Shown here in pieces: positions 9,935 to 22,890 of a DNA stretch of 64,000 nt. A program made the position numbers and the translations under genes. This DNA comes from Diphasiastrum complanatum. Lineage: Eukaryota > Streptophyta > Lycopodiopsida > Lycopodiales > Lycopodiaceae. The notes beneath the pieces are model-generated. The model did not search any database and was not told where the DNA came from. It saw nothing but the letters and a program-made list of their open reading frames with translations. The stretch lies in assembly GCA_029204225.1 (NCBI GenBank), contig MU831891.1:34197-98196 (forward strand), written 5' to 3'. Each line of letters starts with the position of its first letter. Positions within the stretch are counted from its first letter, which is position 1.

Positions 9935-11000
9935 TGTTACATACCTATGTAACTAGCAGTACTTCAGTGACCCCTATAAGTCCATTTAGTGTTGGGGGCT
10001 AAATGGCAAGTTACCCTTACGATTAAGGGTATGTTCCCTTATTGGATAAGGGCAGGTAAGTGATTGTACCTTGGTCGGAGGTATGGAGTCAATGACCCAT
10101 TGGATAATGGGTACCCTTAGGATTAAGGGTAGGTACCTTAGATTAAGGTACTAGTGTCCTTGGATAAGGGCAGGTAGGTGTTTATGCCTTAGATGGAGGT
10201 ATGGAACCTAGAGAGGTATTAGAAAGTCATTGGATGACTTTTTTTCTAAACCTTGGGCCTCAACCTTGAACCATATCACTTTATTGGTCTTGGACCAAAG
10301 TATACTTGCACAACTTGGGCAATGGGTCCTATTAGGAGGGCACCCTCCTAAAGGGTCCATTGAGTTTCAAGTTTCACAAGAATAGCAATCAAAGAGTCAT
10401 AAGTTATGGAAGATGTCTGATGACCTTCCATAAGCCTATGAAGACTCTTGAACTCCTCTAGGCCACTCTCTTTCTCATTGGATGTACATGGAACTCCATA
10501 GTGTATTAGAGAGAACTAAATGCCATCTATATAAGAGGAGTAGGGCGCCCATTGGGAGGGAGAGAGATCTCTTTTGCTTGCTTCACTTATGCTCTAGTGT
10601 GGCTACTAGTGTGTAGAGTAATTTCTTGTGTGTAGCATGCTGAGGGTTTGGATCTTACTTATGGTATGGGACATAAGTAGAGTTTGGATCTTGAGTATGC
10701 TATGGATTGTTGTGGTATGCTTGTGATTTGTTTATGGTTAGCAAGGGGGTGCTAGATAGGTCTTGCTTGGAGCTTGGATCTAGCTATGGTTGGGTGGTGA
10801 ATACTTGAGGCCAGCTTGTTATCTTCCTTTGTGTTTAAGAGTAGGGACACATGTGGAGGAGAGAGTGGAGGAGAGATCCTTGGAGGCTTGCAGATCCTTA
10901 CTTGCAGGGTTCAAAAGCATGAAAGAAAAAGCTTTTTGAAAATACAAGGGAAAATTAAGCTCCTCTCCTCAGGCAGAGAGAGAATAGAGCTAATTGAAAC
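9935..11000 (+). mobile_element. Putative 3' LTR of the gypsy element (end uncertain)
   Basis: The sequence begins TGTTACATACC after the polypurine tract. A TATA box (tctatataag, 10527-10536) lies about 590 bp in, as expected for U3, and is followed by a pyrimidine/purine-mixed leader. Within U3, the block ttggataagggcaggtar recurs about 118 bp apart (near 10042 and 10160), with the flanking ggaggtatgga also repeated. I cannot see the terminal CA or a second LTR, so the right boundary is arbitrary. Confidence 0.5.
10527..10536 (+). promoter_or_regulatory. TATA box of the gypsy LTR
   Basis: tctatataag lies in the putative LTR, about 590 bp after its TG start. Position and sequence fit an RNA polymerase II retrotransposon promoter. 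Confidence 0.5.
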
Positions 11001-11135
11001 TCATGTAGAGAGAGAAACTCAAACAAGCAAATCTCACCAACAATTTGACTCAAAATCTCAACTTTTTATAATGATCATATGGAGAAGTACACATAGAGTT
11101 TGTGAAGATCCCTCCTTGCATGCTATTGTACCCCT

Positions 11136-11201
11136 AATCATAGCCTCTTTGATTCTATTGGACCCATAATCATAGCCTCTTTAATCCTATTGGACCCCCT
11201 G
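11136..11201. repeat. 32-bp tandem duplication
   Basis: aatcatagcctcttt, then ctattggaccc, occurs at 11136 and again at 11168, with one or two mismatches. Confidence 0.75.
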
Positions 11202-11489
11202 ACCAAGGCCGACTCTTTGACTTCATCACTCATCAAATTACATGATCACAAGTGTCAAAACCCTATTCATATGCCTATCTAGCTCGAGATTGCATCACTA
11301 ATGGCTTTTGGCTCAATAGTGGCTTTACATGTGGATTTGACTATGATAAACTATTTTACACATGTGGGAACATGCTCCACACATGGGAAATGTTCACAAA
11401 CATAAAAGACATGAAATTGCCAAGCTAGATTTTTGCCAATTTTTCACATACGGGAGTACACCCCTTGTCCAAACAACATGCAGGAAAGT

Positions 11490-11518
11490 GGGGGGGGGGG
11501 GAGGGGGGGGGGGGGGGG
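11490..11518 (+). repeat. Poly-G tract
   Basis: A run of 28 G residues is interrupted by a single A, followed by further G-rich sequence to about 11560. It could form G-quadruplexes and is a likely site of sequencing or assembly error. Confidence 0.9.
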
Positions 11519-11769
11519 CGGCTGAGAGGGAAGCAGGGGGGATACAAGAGGAGGGGGGGAGATGTACCCCCATCTTCCCTCCTCCCAATTTTTTTTTTCA
11601 AAATGGGGACCCAAAAAAAATATTGCACCCTCTTTTTTCTCATTCTAAGTTAATAAATAAATGATTTTTTAAGGCCTTGAAAAAAAAGCTATATTCTCAT
11701 TTAAAAATCAAATTTGAAAATTGTAATATCATCATTGATATGGGTTGAGGAAGTAGAATTAGAGGAGGG

Positions 11770-12260
11770 TTAGTGGGTGGGTTAGAATTTGGAGACCTAA
11801 AATACACCATTGGATGTGCCATGTCATATGGACCATTTCATCTTAATTATTACTCTCTCAATGGTACACATATCATCATTAACACTAATTATAATGTGGA
11901 TTCCAAAAGCTTATTCACACTTGAATACAAAATTGAGAGAGTAGGATCAGTTTCTATGTGTCTTGGATCCACCAGGAAAGTCAAAGTTGAAGGCGTGTTG
12001 TATGTTCCTAACATTACAAAAAACTTTATAATGTTGGAAAACTTTTGAACAAAGACTTCTTTGTTAGACTTGATGCAAATGCTTGTTTTATTAAGCATAG
12101 TGAGAATGTTATAGCAAGAGGGACAATATTTAGGAGGTTTTCATGTTTTGATGCTTGTGTAAAAGCCAACCATTATGGATTGATTGATGAGGAAAAGACA
12201 CCACAAGTAAAGCCATGTCACAAGGGATTGGTTCACTCTAATTACAATTTCATGGAGTTT
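11770..12260 (+). pseudogene. Ty1/copia protease to pre-integrase relic
   Basis: A frame with VKVEGVLYVPNITKNFI matches the conserved copia segment (v...dVLyVPn...NLiS) between protease and integrase. A stop-interrupted continuation around 12045-12140 (KDFFVRLDANACFIKHSENV) resembles the pre-integrase region. No protease DSGA motif or integrase core is seen. Confidence 0.5.
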
Positions 12261-12449
12261 ATGTGCAAGGAGGAGCTACTCTTGGGCTGGCTAGATCCTT
12301 TTCCAAGGGGTGGTAATGCACGGAAGCATGTGCTTTGGTTAAAGCAGCTAACTTTCATTTCTCAAGATTTATCACACAAAGACATAAAAGTCGCAATTTC
12401 TTCACTCAAGACTGCACTTTTCAAGTGTGAGAAGCAATGGTGATTCTAC

Positions 12450-14190
12450 TATCTTTGAATCTTTCATAGATGGTGTTAATAGACATGATGGGACTTATCT
12501 ATATCCTTTGTTGATAAAACAACTTCATGTGATAACTACGATGCTTAGATGGAGTACAAAACTTTGGTGTTTTGTGGTTTTCCATTGGATAGCATGTCAT
12601 TAGTATATAGTTCATCTACTTGCTCTTGGATTTTATGCAAGTAAGATCGATTACTTCATCCATGAGTTCGATGATTATGTTTTTCATGTTTTGAGGGATT
12701 TTGTAAACTTGTTATGAGAATAAGTAGATCATCCTCTAGGGACACTTATATCCATAATAAAGTGTTAAGCCTAATTGGATCCAAGATTTAGCATTGAATA
12801 GAAGATTAGAGAAATGATGCAAAATATTTATAATTTTAGCATGCATAGTCTTGGAAATCTTGATATGCCTACTTGTGATCTTGATAGCATGATGAATCTT
12901 TGTGAGCCAAGAAGGCCTCGAGTTTTCTCAAACTATTTTCAAGGAGAAGGATCTTCTTCAAGCATGGAAAGAATCAATGGCAATGGTGCTAGGATGGTGG
13001 AATGCTCTTCATGGTGTTTGGGAATGGATTTCCATCATGGAGATCTTATCATAATTGTAGTGATCTTACATAAAGTTGAGGTTTATTGGCTAGTTTTCTC
13101 ACTAAATTCATGCCAAAGGATCCATTTAAGAAGCTAAGACTAGCTCTTAAAGTTATGAATAGATCTAGCATACTTTTATTAAGCTAATTTTTGTGAAGTG
13201 TGAAAAATGTAAAATATTAGCTCGATTAAGCCTTGTAAATATGTACATAGGTGGATCCCAAACGTGTGGAGGTTTTTTTCACATGTAAAGGACATGCTTA
13301 GTTTCAATAGGTCCATTTATCATCATTAGTTTAAACCTTTCATCAAGATTCTTTGTGCTATGTCAACCAATCACATTTCTAGGTGTTGTAGGAAGTATAT
13401 TATCATTTGGACCAAACTTGGTAGAGGTAAAATAGCAAGTTAGGAGATGATTAGAGACAACTCACACAAGAGAAATCTAACTCAGACTACTAACTTGGAC
13501 TCAACCATTATGTCTATGCCCTTTGGAATCTCATATTGATAAATGAAAAATTGAGGAGAGTTGGTGAGTTTGTGATTTTTGGCTTCAAGCTCTTGTATAT
13601 TGTTCTTATGCATGCATTTCTTCAAGTACAATGCACTGATTACCATTTGTGGTTTGTTCTCAGTCCTCATTTCGTACAACAGGCTATGGTTCACACATGT
13701 GAACCCTCTTTGATGTGAAGAATATGCAACATTAGCTTGATCATTTTACATTATGATGTACACATGTAGATCACATTTGTGGAGAATGTTCCCACGTGTG
13801 AGTAGTAGGCCTATTTGTATTAGCCAATTCATGCTTTAAAATAGCTTGTTTGCCTTAGCTCGGAAATTGCAGCTAAAAGGTGAATTTTGAAATCGTAGCC
13901 AGGGATTATAGCTAAAAACAATCACTTAAAAACGTACCCCAACTACTTGTTTTAAACCCTCGAAATTGATCCATAGCTAGGTTGATGTACATTTGAAGCA
14001 GATTTGCAGCTGGGATCATATCAAAAGACAAATAGTTGGGATTATCGCTAGAAACGATCAGTAAAAACAATCACCTAAAAACGATTACCAATGTTTTGGA
14101 CCCTAAAACTGCACCCCAGCTACATAACCTTGAAAATTAGCATCTATTGAAAATAGGTACTAATAAAAAACTACATACTAAGTTTCTTTT
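12450..14190. other. Gene-free stretch with unrecognised frames
   Basis: The frame at 12814-13137 (PRVFSNYFQGEGSSSSM) has protein-like composition but no recognised domain. The rest is AT-rich, with repeated cacatgtg-type words (13270, 13690-13800). Confidence 0.35.
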
Positions 14191-14194
14191 GGCA

Positions 14195-14463
14195 AGGCTC
14201 ATTAGTCTTCTGTCAAAGCCTCCAAACTTGCTCAACTTCTTGTAGAAAAGTTGTTCAGGTTGTACGGTTTGCCAAATGATATTGTCAGTGATTGAGACAC
14301 CAAATTCACTGGCAAGTTTTGGCAATCCGTGTTTAATAAACTTGAAACCACTTTAAGTCTTGGGTCATCAGATCATCCAGAATCAGATGGTAAAATTGAG
14401 CGTGCTAACCAGTCTATGGAAGATATGCTTCGTGCATGTGTTTCCAAAAGACAGTCAGATTAA
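14195..14463 (+). pseudogene. Ty3/gypsy integrase fragment (second copy of the family)
   Basis: Translation gives KASKLAQLLVEKLFRLYGLP, then DTKFTGKFWQSVF, SDHPESDGKIERANQSMED and MLRA. This closely follows the integrase core of the element at 8.9-9.2 kb. Here the catalytic Glu (KIERANQ) is intact, but a stop replaces the residue before DTKF and the fragment ends at a stop after KRQSD. No LTRs are seen, so it is an isolated scrap. Confidence 0.85.
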
Positions 14464-14469
14464 ACATCC

Positions 14470-16130
14470 ATATTGAGTCCTATGAGGTGTTGACACATGT
14501 CATAAAGTGTAGAAGTGCAAAATTGCAAGTGGTGCACCATTGGTCAAAAACTCATCACATTGACTTTTGAGGTTCAATCAAATTTTGAGGTACAAATCAT
14601 GGGTCCAATCATTTTTAGAGGTCACCACAAGTAGGAACTTGAGCTACCAGTATATGGATGTCGACTATCATTGTACTTTCAAAATTTTTGAGAGATGCTT
14701 TTGTTTTGAGTCAAATGCTCTTATTGTACTCTCTCTCTCTCTACTTGAGGGCTCGTCTTTTATCTCTCTACAAGAGAGTAGGATGTGTTTATGACTCTAA
14801 AACCTTGTGTGAGACTTAGTTTTTTCATGAATGTGCATTAAAAATGGCTTGTCTTTGATTGATGATTACTTTTTGTGTACAAGAGCTCTTGCCTAGATCC
14901 AGATCTTGTTTGATAGCTCATTAAAATCCGAGTTGATCAAGATAGATTTGGTAGTGTGCAACCTCTCATGCATGTAGGTCGTGGTAGATCTATTCAAGGT
15001 CCTCAAAACTCACTTTTTTGACATTTGATGATTTACACTTTGTTTAGATTGTTCTTGCTTACATATCAAGATTGTGTCATTTCTAACTTTGTAAATTAAT
15101 AGAAATGAAGATAGTAATGCAACAAATCCCTTTTGTGGATTGAATGAATCCATTTATGCTCCTAAATGTCATAAATTTCACATCAAAGTTGAAGTTAAGA
15201 ACTTATATATATTTTTATAGTGAATTGCAAACTATACATTGTACAGAATTATTAACCATAAATATGGTGCAAGCATAAATGGTAGCATCAAGAAGAAAAA
15301 AGTTTTATTCTAATAATTTACATTGACAAATTTTGTCATTCGACGTGGCATTCCTTTTAGAGTCTTCTTTGAATTCATAACCTCTCTAATGCATAGATCA
15401 CCTTGATAAATCAAGACCAAACTTCTTAGTCCTCATATCAAGGTTGAACATAGGTATATTACTCATCATTTGACTTAATACAGTAAAAAAAACCATAAAA
15501 ACAAACTAACCTTGGAGCATCAAACGAATGTCTATCACCATAAGACCACAACAAACTGCATGAGTTAGTAATATGAGAAAGATAGGTGTCATGATCGGAA
15601 GCCAATTGTTATCTAGGTCAAAAACATATTTGTTCAAAATGCTTAACATACAAGTATTGATTGATATTTAATACTCCATGCCATTACATAATCTTAAAAG
15701 AAGGTCAAGGATGTAAGAATATCCACCGTACTGACTCGTATTAACTTCCTTGATAGAATCGTTTTATTAGGAATGTTTGTATGTAAAAAACTCAAAGATT
15801 CGTGTTACATGTGTAGATAAATTACCAAGTCCACAATGCAATAGTGTATGGTAAAAGATGTCGAAGTGTTTATACACCATGCAAACCATGTTTATCAACC
15901 ATACAATTTTCTATCAAGGCATTCACCATATCAATCCAACTACACTTGTTTAAAGAATATGTTTAGTTTGATGTGTCTATTCTTCTAAATGAAAACTGGC
16001 TATTTGTAATAAAAAAAAAATCTATATATGTTCATGAGTTTGATTTAACATTGTCATGAGTTCATCACAAAACATTTTCACACCCAATTGAGGTTTTCTA
16101 AATCGGTGGAAAAATTGGGGTTGGGGCTGG
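14470..16130. other. Gene-free AT-rich stretch
   Basis: No reading frame or repeat is recognised. It ends at a short G-rich run (about 16117-16150). Confidence 0.4.
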
Positions 16131-16213
16131 GGTGGGGGGGGGGGTGGGGAGAAGGTTTGTGTTTATCTCAAAAGTACTCTATGTTATACATAAAAAATTG
16201 TTGGCCATCGCTT

Positions 16214-17515
16214 GCATAACTTTGTACAAGTCAAAATGCCATCATCATCGAACCACATCAACATAGTTGTTGTAATGCAATTGAGTCCATTGTGACAGAT
16301 GCCATGTTTCCACAATACTCACTCACATATCTCATTCCAAATCCAAGTATGGATTGTGAAACTGACAAATTCATAGCCCATTAGAGTGGTTACCATAATT
16401 AAGGCATCTCATTCAGGCTACTTCCAATGTATATCCCAAGAACTCCTATGCAACCCGTGTTTAGTTTTAGCACAATATGGGTGAATTATCCACTATATTA
16501 TACTTTATCTATTATAATTAAAATATTAGTATTCCCGGGCCGCTCACGCTGCCTAGGCCGCGCTCACGCTGTGACGGGGAGCGTGAGCGCTGTCCGGGAC
16601 CCTTTTTTTTGTAATTTTTTCATGTTTTTTTTGGGGCAACACTCACGCTGCATAACTTTGTACAAGTCAAAATGCCATCATCATCGAACCACATCAACAT
16701 AGTTGTTGTAATGCAATTGAATCCATTGTGACAGATGCCATGTTTCCACAACACTCACTCACATATCTCATTCCAAATCCAAGTATGGATTGTAATACTG
16801 ACAAATTCATAGCCCATTAGAGTGGTTACCATAATTAAGGCATCTCATTCAGGCTACTTCCAATGTATATCCCAAGAACTCCTATGCAACCCATATTTAG
16901 TTTTAGCACAATATGGGTGAATTATCCACTATATTAGACTTTATCTATTATAATTAAAATATTAGCGTTCTCGGGCCGCTCACGCTGCCCAGACGGCGCT
17001 CACGCTGTGACGGGGAGCGTGAGCGCTGCCTGGGACCCTTTTTTTTAAAATTTTTTCATGTTTTTTTTGGGGCAGCACTCACGCTGCATAACTTTGTACA
17101 AGTCAAAATGCCATCATCATCGAACCACATCAACATAGTTGTTGTAATGCAATTGAATCCATTGTGACAGATGCCATGTTTCCACAATACTCACTCACAT
17201 ATCTCATTCCAAATCCAAGTATGGATTGTGAAACTGACAAATTCATAGCCCATTAGAGTGGTTACCATAATTAAGGCATCTCATTCAGGCTACTTCCAAT
17301 GTATATCCCAAGAACTCCTATGCAACCCGTATTTAGTTTTAGCACAATATGGGTGAATTATCCACTATATTAGACTTTATCTATTATAATTAAAATATTA
17401 GCGTTCCCGGGCCGCTCACGCTGCCCAGGCAGCGCTCACGCTGTGACGGCGAGCGTGAGCGCTGTCCGGGACCCTTTTTTTAAAAAAAAATTTCATGTTT
17501 TTTTTGGGGCAGCGG
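16214..17515. repeat. 436-bp tandem array, three copies
   Basis: The word gcataactttgtacaagtc begins at 16214, 16650 and 17086, an exact 436-bp period. The copies are nearly identical apart from scattered substitutions. Each copy ends in a GC-rich block containing an 11-bp perfect inverted repeat, then T-rich and G-rich tracts. The third copy diverges after about 17515. Confidence 0.92.
16560..16590. repeat. GC hairpin, copy 1 of tandem array
   Basis: GCGCTCACGCT and AGCGTGAGCGC are separated by a 9-nt loop. The same hairpin is preserved at 16996-17026 and 17432-17462 in the other two copies. Confidence 0.85.
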
Positions 17516-17649
17516 TCGCGCTGCCCACGGGCAGCCTTTTTCCTGCCCAAAAAACAAACTCCCCGTTTATCAAATTTTTAACCCTCCACCTGCCCAAAAC
17601 CCTGCCCTGCCCGCCCGCAGACTTGCAGGCTCACATCGCTAATAAATAA

Positions 17650-20400
17650 GTAAGAATTGTTTGGATATTTTTTGTTTTGTTTTGTTTTTTTTGTTTTTTT
17701 TGTTTTTTCTTTTCATTTGAGATTTGTAGTCTTTTGGTCACCTCCGTTTAGTATTCAATATTTCTTTCTATATATGAAACCCTTAATTTTTTGCCTTTAT
17801 AATGAAGGCGTAAGTTTGTACAAAAAGAATTAACACCCAAAAAAAAATGTAATGGTTAAACCTTAAAAGCCCCCCATTTGACTTTCCTCTCAATAACATG
17901 CATTTTTATAAGCTTTGAAAACCTCTTCACAAGGGTCATGGATTGTACTTAAACAAATTGATGTACCCTAGGTGAGCCTTATGTACATTAAACCACTTTC
18001 ACGTGCAAGAAGGCACAAGGGAGAACGAAAACTTTAAAATAGACACCAAGTGGCCATCACTTGTGCAAAAACGGGGAAAAAACACATGATATAACATGTG
18101 CACAATCTACGTACTACTAAATACATAGGCTCAAAAGATCATAGCTAGTAGCACGTCCCATTAAGGTTGCCCATTAAGCGATAGCATGACTTGTTAGGAT
18201 AGCCATGAAGATAACATGTAGATTGTGCACCCTTACTCACAGCCAGTCCCCTGGTGTGAACCCTAAGTTTACCTAATGACAACAAACCTTTTGTTGGCAT
18301 GCAGGCTAGGTAGGAGGCTACCACCAAAACTTTTCTTCAAAGAAGAGAGGTAAAAGGGTAGGTTTGTACTTCATCACGTCATGTTATACAAGTTTTCCCA
18401 CACTTGGAAGCACTAAGTGTGAGTCTCGTGGATCGCATGGTGTTACCCACCTCTATGGTGTGAAGGTGTGGAAAGCATATACTAAGTTAAAAATATTTTA
18501 TTTGAATTAAAACTTTCCCAAAGGGATCTTATAGCCCAATGTAAAGGCTAAGAAAAGCCAAACTACTTCCAAAAGCTTATAGAATGCCATAAATCCCGTC
18601 GTAGCAATACCAACACCCAATGAGGTGTATATTAGAGTATGAAAGATATACATATTCATTTCTGTATGATAAAAATAAAAAATACAAAATAAAGAGGGGG
18701 CCTTAATTAATGAACATTCAGCAAGGACTGGGACAGGGAAGTGGGGAAAGAATGATGCAGTATCAACTACAACATTTTGAATTTGTATCACTTCGTTATT
18801 TTGAGCAGTGCCTAAATTCAAGACTCATGGGATATTCAAAACGTGTATTCTTTTAATGAGTAATAAAAAATGGGTCCCGACCAAGGACCAAGAAAAGTTT
18901 CACCTTGATAGAAAACAGCATAAGAGTTCCGAGTTAAATCTCAAATCTCATGTTGAGTTAGACGACATATTTCTTAGGGTAGTAGATATGTTACATACGA
19001 ATGCAAAACAAGTTTCTTCAAAACGCTGCTTCTAGGTTTCCAACATAATACCTCACAAGAGCCTTTAAGTTATGTGATTGAAAGAAAAGGCTTCGAAACT
19101 ACAGATAACAAAGAACATTCTTTAGAGAGATTTCTGTGGAAGAGTTTGAAGTCAATGAATCATTCAATGTAGCACAAAGTCATTTGCATGACGTTGAATC
19201 TGAACCTATGAACACTAATCCCAAAAACAAAAAATTAGTCTCAGGCAAGCTTAAAAACAGGAACATAACTTCACTGTAAATCATGAAACAAGAGTCATTT
19301 CAAAGCGTAGAGAAACTTCCTTTCAAGTGAATCGTAAATATCTGCAGTGGTATGTAGCTTGAAGGCCTAACATAGATTTTATGTATTTATAAGACTGCAT
19401 TTCTCGTCATAATTTGACTTCTGCGAGAAGAGCACAAGGTAAATATAATCAAATGGAAATGATAGCAAAACGAGATAGAGAGAGTTGACTATGTCTCAAA
19501 AGGTAGATTTTCTAAAATGGACAGAGGAAAAGCAAAAATTTCAAACCTCACATACGTCAACAGACTGCTTGAAGATGTTCCAGTGCAACAGTAAACTTCC
19601 CATGCTATGCAAAACTGGTAACCTTGAGAATATCAAAGTTCGGTGTTGGAAAAACGGCACAAGTTAACATCCTTTTTCAGCCCTTCCAAAGAGTCTTCAT
19701 ATATATAGCAAAGAATAAAACACTAAGAAACCCACGCAGGCAAGAGCTTTTAAACACTGTCCAGTAGCCCATGACAAATTCCAAGATAACACGTCACAAA
19801 ATGCTAATATTTCACTGGAAAGAACAGCAAAGAGCTTCATATCAGCACTATAAACGTACATTAGTGCAATATGCACCATGGAAATTTACAGGTCATACAT
19901 AAAGGAGAATGGAAAGTTGATGTTTCAAATTATTCAATATGAAATATATTTTTTGCCAAGATAGATAGTATCACTAAACTTTGACTATGATGACAGCTGT
20001 GCATAGGGCAGAATGACAATTTAGGATCCTCCAAGATAAGTAACATCCTCAATTCTTAAAAAAATTCGTAAAATAAAAACCTTACTCAATTTCCAATTCA
20101 CCCTAAATATAGGAGACCACGACAAATTTCAAACTGATGTGTTACAATAAGACTGCTACTTCACCAGCCACTACTAGGATACTTTCACAACTGGAAACTA
20201 GAAATACATATTGAACTAGTGCTATATGACTCAAAAGCACAAATTGCTTAAAGAACAAAGAGAGAAAATCTTTCACTTAGGTTCGATGTTAAAGTCATCT
20301 AAGTACAACCGTGCAATATGCACCCTCCAAATTTACAAGACATGTACTGAAGGTGATGTTTGGATTCATTGTAAAATATAAAGTGCATCCTTTTCAGTAG
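17650..20400. other. Gene-free stretch downstream of the splicing-factor gene
   Basis: It holds T-rich simple sequence (17660-17730) and otherwise AT-rich DNA. A minus frame at 18507-18821 (104 aa, hydrophobic C-terminus) has no recognised domain. The last few hundred bases before 20461 should include the 3' UTR of the splicing-factor gene. Confidence 0.4.
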
Positions 20401-20460
20401 AATGATTAGTATTATGAATTTCCCTTTATGGAAACAGCTGTAAACAGAGTAGAGAAATAA

Positions 20461-21411
20461 TTAGCTCCATGTTGATCCACCGAGCAGAATAACGTCTTCA
20501 GTACTTGTATCTTTGGTACGACTAGAATACCCCACTTCCTCAGCTTTTCCACTTGTGTCACCATACAAATCTCTTAGCTTCTTAAGATTGTTAATTGAAA
20601 CATTACTAGTGTCCCTTGATGGAGCTGGACTCACGGAGCGCCGCCCAGTACTTGGGCTTTGTTTTGAGGGGCTGTGACTATGGCTACGACTTCGGCTTCG
20701 GTGGTGACCATGATATCTACTCCTTTCAGAAGCTCGATCCTTCTCAAGACTTCGATCCCCGACTCTTTCACGCTCTCTTTCTCTGTCTCTGTATCTATCC
20801 CGTCCCCTTTCAGTTGCCTTATCGCTGTCCCTGTACCTATCATGAGCACTACCTCTACTACTTTCTCTCTCACGATCCCTACCTCTTTCTCTGCTGCCTT
20901 CACGGTGATGATCCCTTCCCTTACCTCTAAGCCTTTCCCTCTCTCGCTCCCTGTCCCTTTCATATTCTCGATCCCTTTCTCTTATTCTTTCTGAATCACG
21001 GGATCGCTCCCTTTCCCTATCTCTTTCCTTGGCTCGGTCACGATCCTTCAACCTCTCCCTTTCGCGATCTCTATCTCTTTCTTCGATTCTGTCCCTCTCA
21101 TCCCTATCACTAGCCTTCAATGGTCGCCGTTCATCAACCCCATTTCTCCGCATATCACTACCAGGAGGAATACTTCGTCTAACAGGTGAAGAGTCCCGAG
21201 TTGATGCTCTATGGGGAGCACGCTGACCAAAAGATACTGAGAGAGAAGCTTTCACCGAGGGAGGTCGCCGAGCTGCATCATCTGATGCATGACGACCACC
21301 AGTTCCTGTGACTCCAGCTGGCTGAGTAGGAAGCTTCATCCTTTCTAAGTTTGCAGTTATTTGTCTTAACACTGGCACAGGAATCCTTGGAAACAATGTA
21401 TCAAAATAGTA
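20461..21411 (-). CDS. SRL1: SRL1/PRP38-type splicing factor, exon 4 (RS domain)
   Basis: This is the last coding exon, 316 codons, and forms the C-terminal two thirds of a 464-aa pre-mRNA splicing factor. The acceptor is tatgcag ending at 21412. Translation begins YYFDTLFPRIPVPVLRQI, finishing the PRP38 domain, followed by ARRPPSVKASLSVSFGQRAP and HRASTRDSSPVRR, conserved in plant SRL1 proteins. Next comes a long stretch of alternating Arg with Asp, Glu or Ser (about residues 235-405 of the full protein). This RS/RD/RE-rich region is typical of nuclear-speckle SR-related proteins. The C-terminus ends with LKKLRDLYGD and VILLGGSTWS, also conserved in plant homologues. The exon is fully open. 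Confidence 0.95.
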   Translation of the reverse strand, partial: YYFDTLFPRIPVPVLRQITANLERMKLPTQPAGVTGTGGRHASDDAARRPPSVKASLSVSFGQRAPHRASTRDSSPVRRSIPPGSDMRRNGVDERRPLKASDRDERDRIEERDRDRERERLKDRDRAKERDRERERSRDSERIRERDREYERDRERERERLRGKGRDHHREGSRERGRDRERESSRGSAHDRYRDSDKATERGRDRYRDRERERERVGDRSLEKDRASERSRYHGHHRSRSRSHSHSPSKQSPSTGRRSVSPAPSRDTSNVSINNLKKLRDLYGDTSGKAEEVGYSSRTKDTSTEDVILLGGSTWS

Positions 21412-22890
21412 CTGCATAAAGAGTCAGAAAGCAACAAACAAGAATCAGAATGCTTTACAAATCGTAAGTTTGATACTTACTAGAAATTCAGGAAGATATA
21501 GATAAATAAAAGGAGATGGAAGAGTTCAAGACATTGTAAGTTTGCTTTATAGCTTATCAAAGCAGGACGTTTCAATCATGAAGAGATATCTCATGAACTT
21601 TCTTGCAATTCTAGAAAATTCCTACAACATAAAGTGCCAAAAAGAGTAACTAGAGAACATTGTTCTGGTCTTGTGAAAATGAAAAAGCATTTACAAAGAT
21701 TTCAGGTGATCCTCAAGCTATAAAATATGAGTTAGCTCTCTAAAACACAGACATTGGATAGAAAGGTAAAGCTTGACAATCATTTGTAATGCAAAGATTT
21801 CAACAAAAGGTATCACTCTAAGCTCTTGTTGCAGACTGTTTGAAACTATCACTGTTTTAAGCATTCAATTGATGTCTTTCAACCTATCTGCAGAAAAATA
21901 AACTGCAGAAAGACGATCATATGTTTGCAAAAATCAGCACACTGTAACTGCACCATTATCAAAAGGTACCGAAACAACGTAGTACGCTAAAGGGATATAA
22001 ATTTTGAAACAATGCAGCCCACCAGGATATGAATTTTGAAGCCTCCGTAGAAAAAGAACGAACTTGTTGGACATCTACTCGTGATCGAGCTCCAAAGAAA
22101 CCGACATCAGTGTATTCAGTAGTGAATGTCCATAAATGTACATGTGTTAGGTCAAAGTTGCAACCTAGACTTTGCAACCTAGTGAAAGGTTTCAGACATC
22201 ATCATGAAGCTGGAAGATTTTGAACGAATAACTAATTGTAATGTTGAAATCAGCAAATGATTAATCCCAATAATTCTTACTTTTAGGAGAGCCTCGGACC
22301 TCAAGGCTAGACCAGCCAAATAGGAGGACATGTCTCTAAAAGAAAAGCAGAAAGCGGATGCTGAAGCGTAGCATGATTATTGATGTGGCCACATACAAGT
22401 TTGCATGCAGAGCAAAAAAGTTAGCCTTGCACCTTTGGGAAAATCATATACATCTTGCCATATCCTGAGATCAGCATGACATATTTCCCCAAAATTTAGA
22501 ATGTTAAACAACTGCAGCATGAGACAAAATCTAAAGAAAAAGAGAACTGCCCAATACAAACACCAGTGTTGATCTCTTTGATGTCCAGATTAGTGCTATC
22601 AGCATAAAAAACCAGCATCAAAGAGATTCCTAAGAATATTGACTCAAAACAAGAAGAGTACCACACAAAATCTAGGTGATCTACTTCAAACCTTTGAGAG
22701 AAAATAGAATGATACTAAAACAACATTTGCCTGATTTGATCTTGGACTTACTAAAACTAAATCACAAAGCACTGAATTGTGCATTGGGTTTTGTTCTTGA
22801 CCTAATCAATGCACCAAGTACAGCAATACATCAATGCACAAACAGTTTGCTAGTATATTACAGAACATAATTAAGTCGGAAATAGCCCAC
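21412..22890 (-). other. Intron 3 of the splicing-factor gene
   Basis: A 1.48-kb phase-0 intron (gtgggc to tatgcag). It is AT-rich, with no repeat or reading frame of note. Confidence 0.9.

Noticed and set aside
11362-11664. Gly- or Pro-rich frames on both strands
   Set aside because: They are produced by the poly-G tract and have no conserved content.
16214-17515. CRISPR-like array
   Set aside because: Only three long direct repeats with no short spacers, in a plant nuclear context. It is an ordinary tandem repeat.
18507-18821. A 104-residue minus-strand frame with a hydrophobic C-terminus
   Set aside because: No start context, domain or neighbouring exon supports it. It is compatible with chance in AT-rich DNA.
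20616-21226. Several open frames on both strands overlapping exon 4 of the splicing-factor gene
   Set aside because: They are shadows created by the repetitive Arg-Asp/Glu/Ser codons. Only the minus-strand frame joins the other exons and matches the family.
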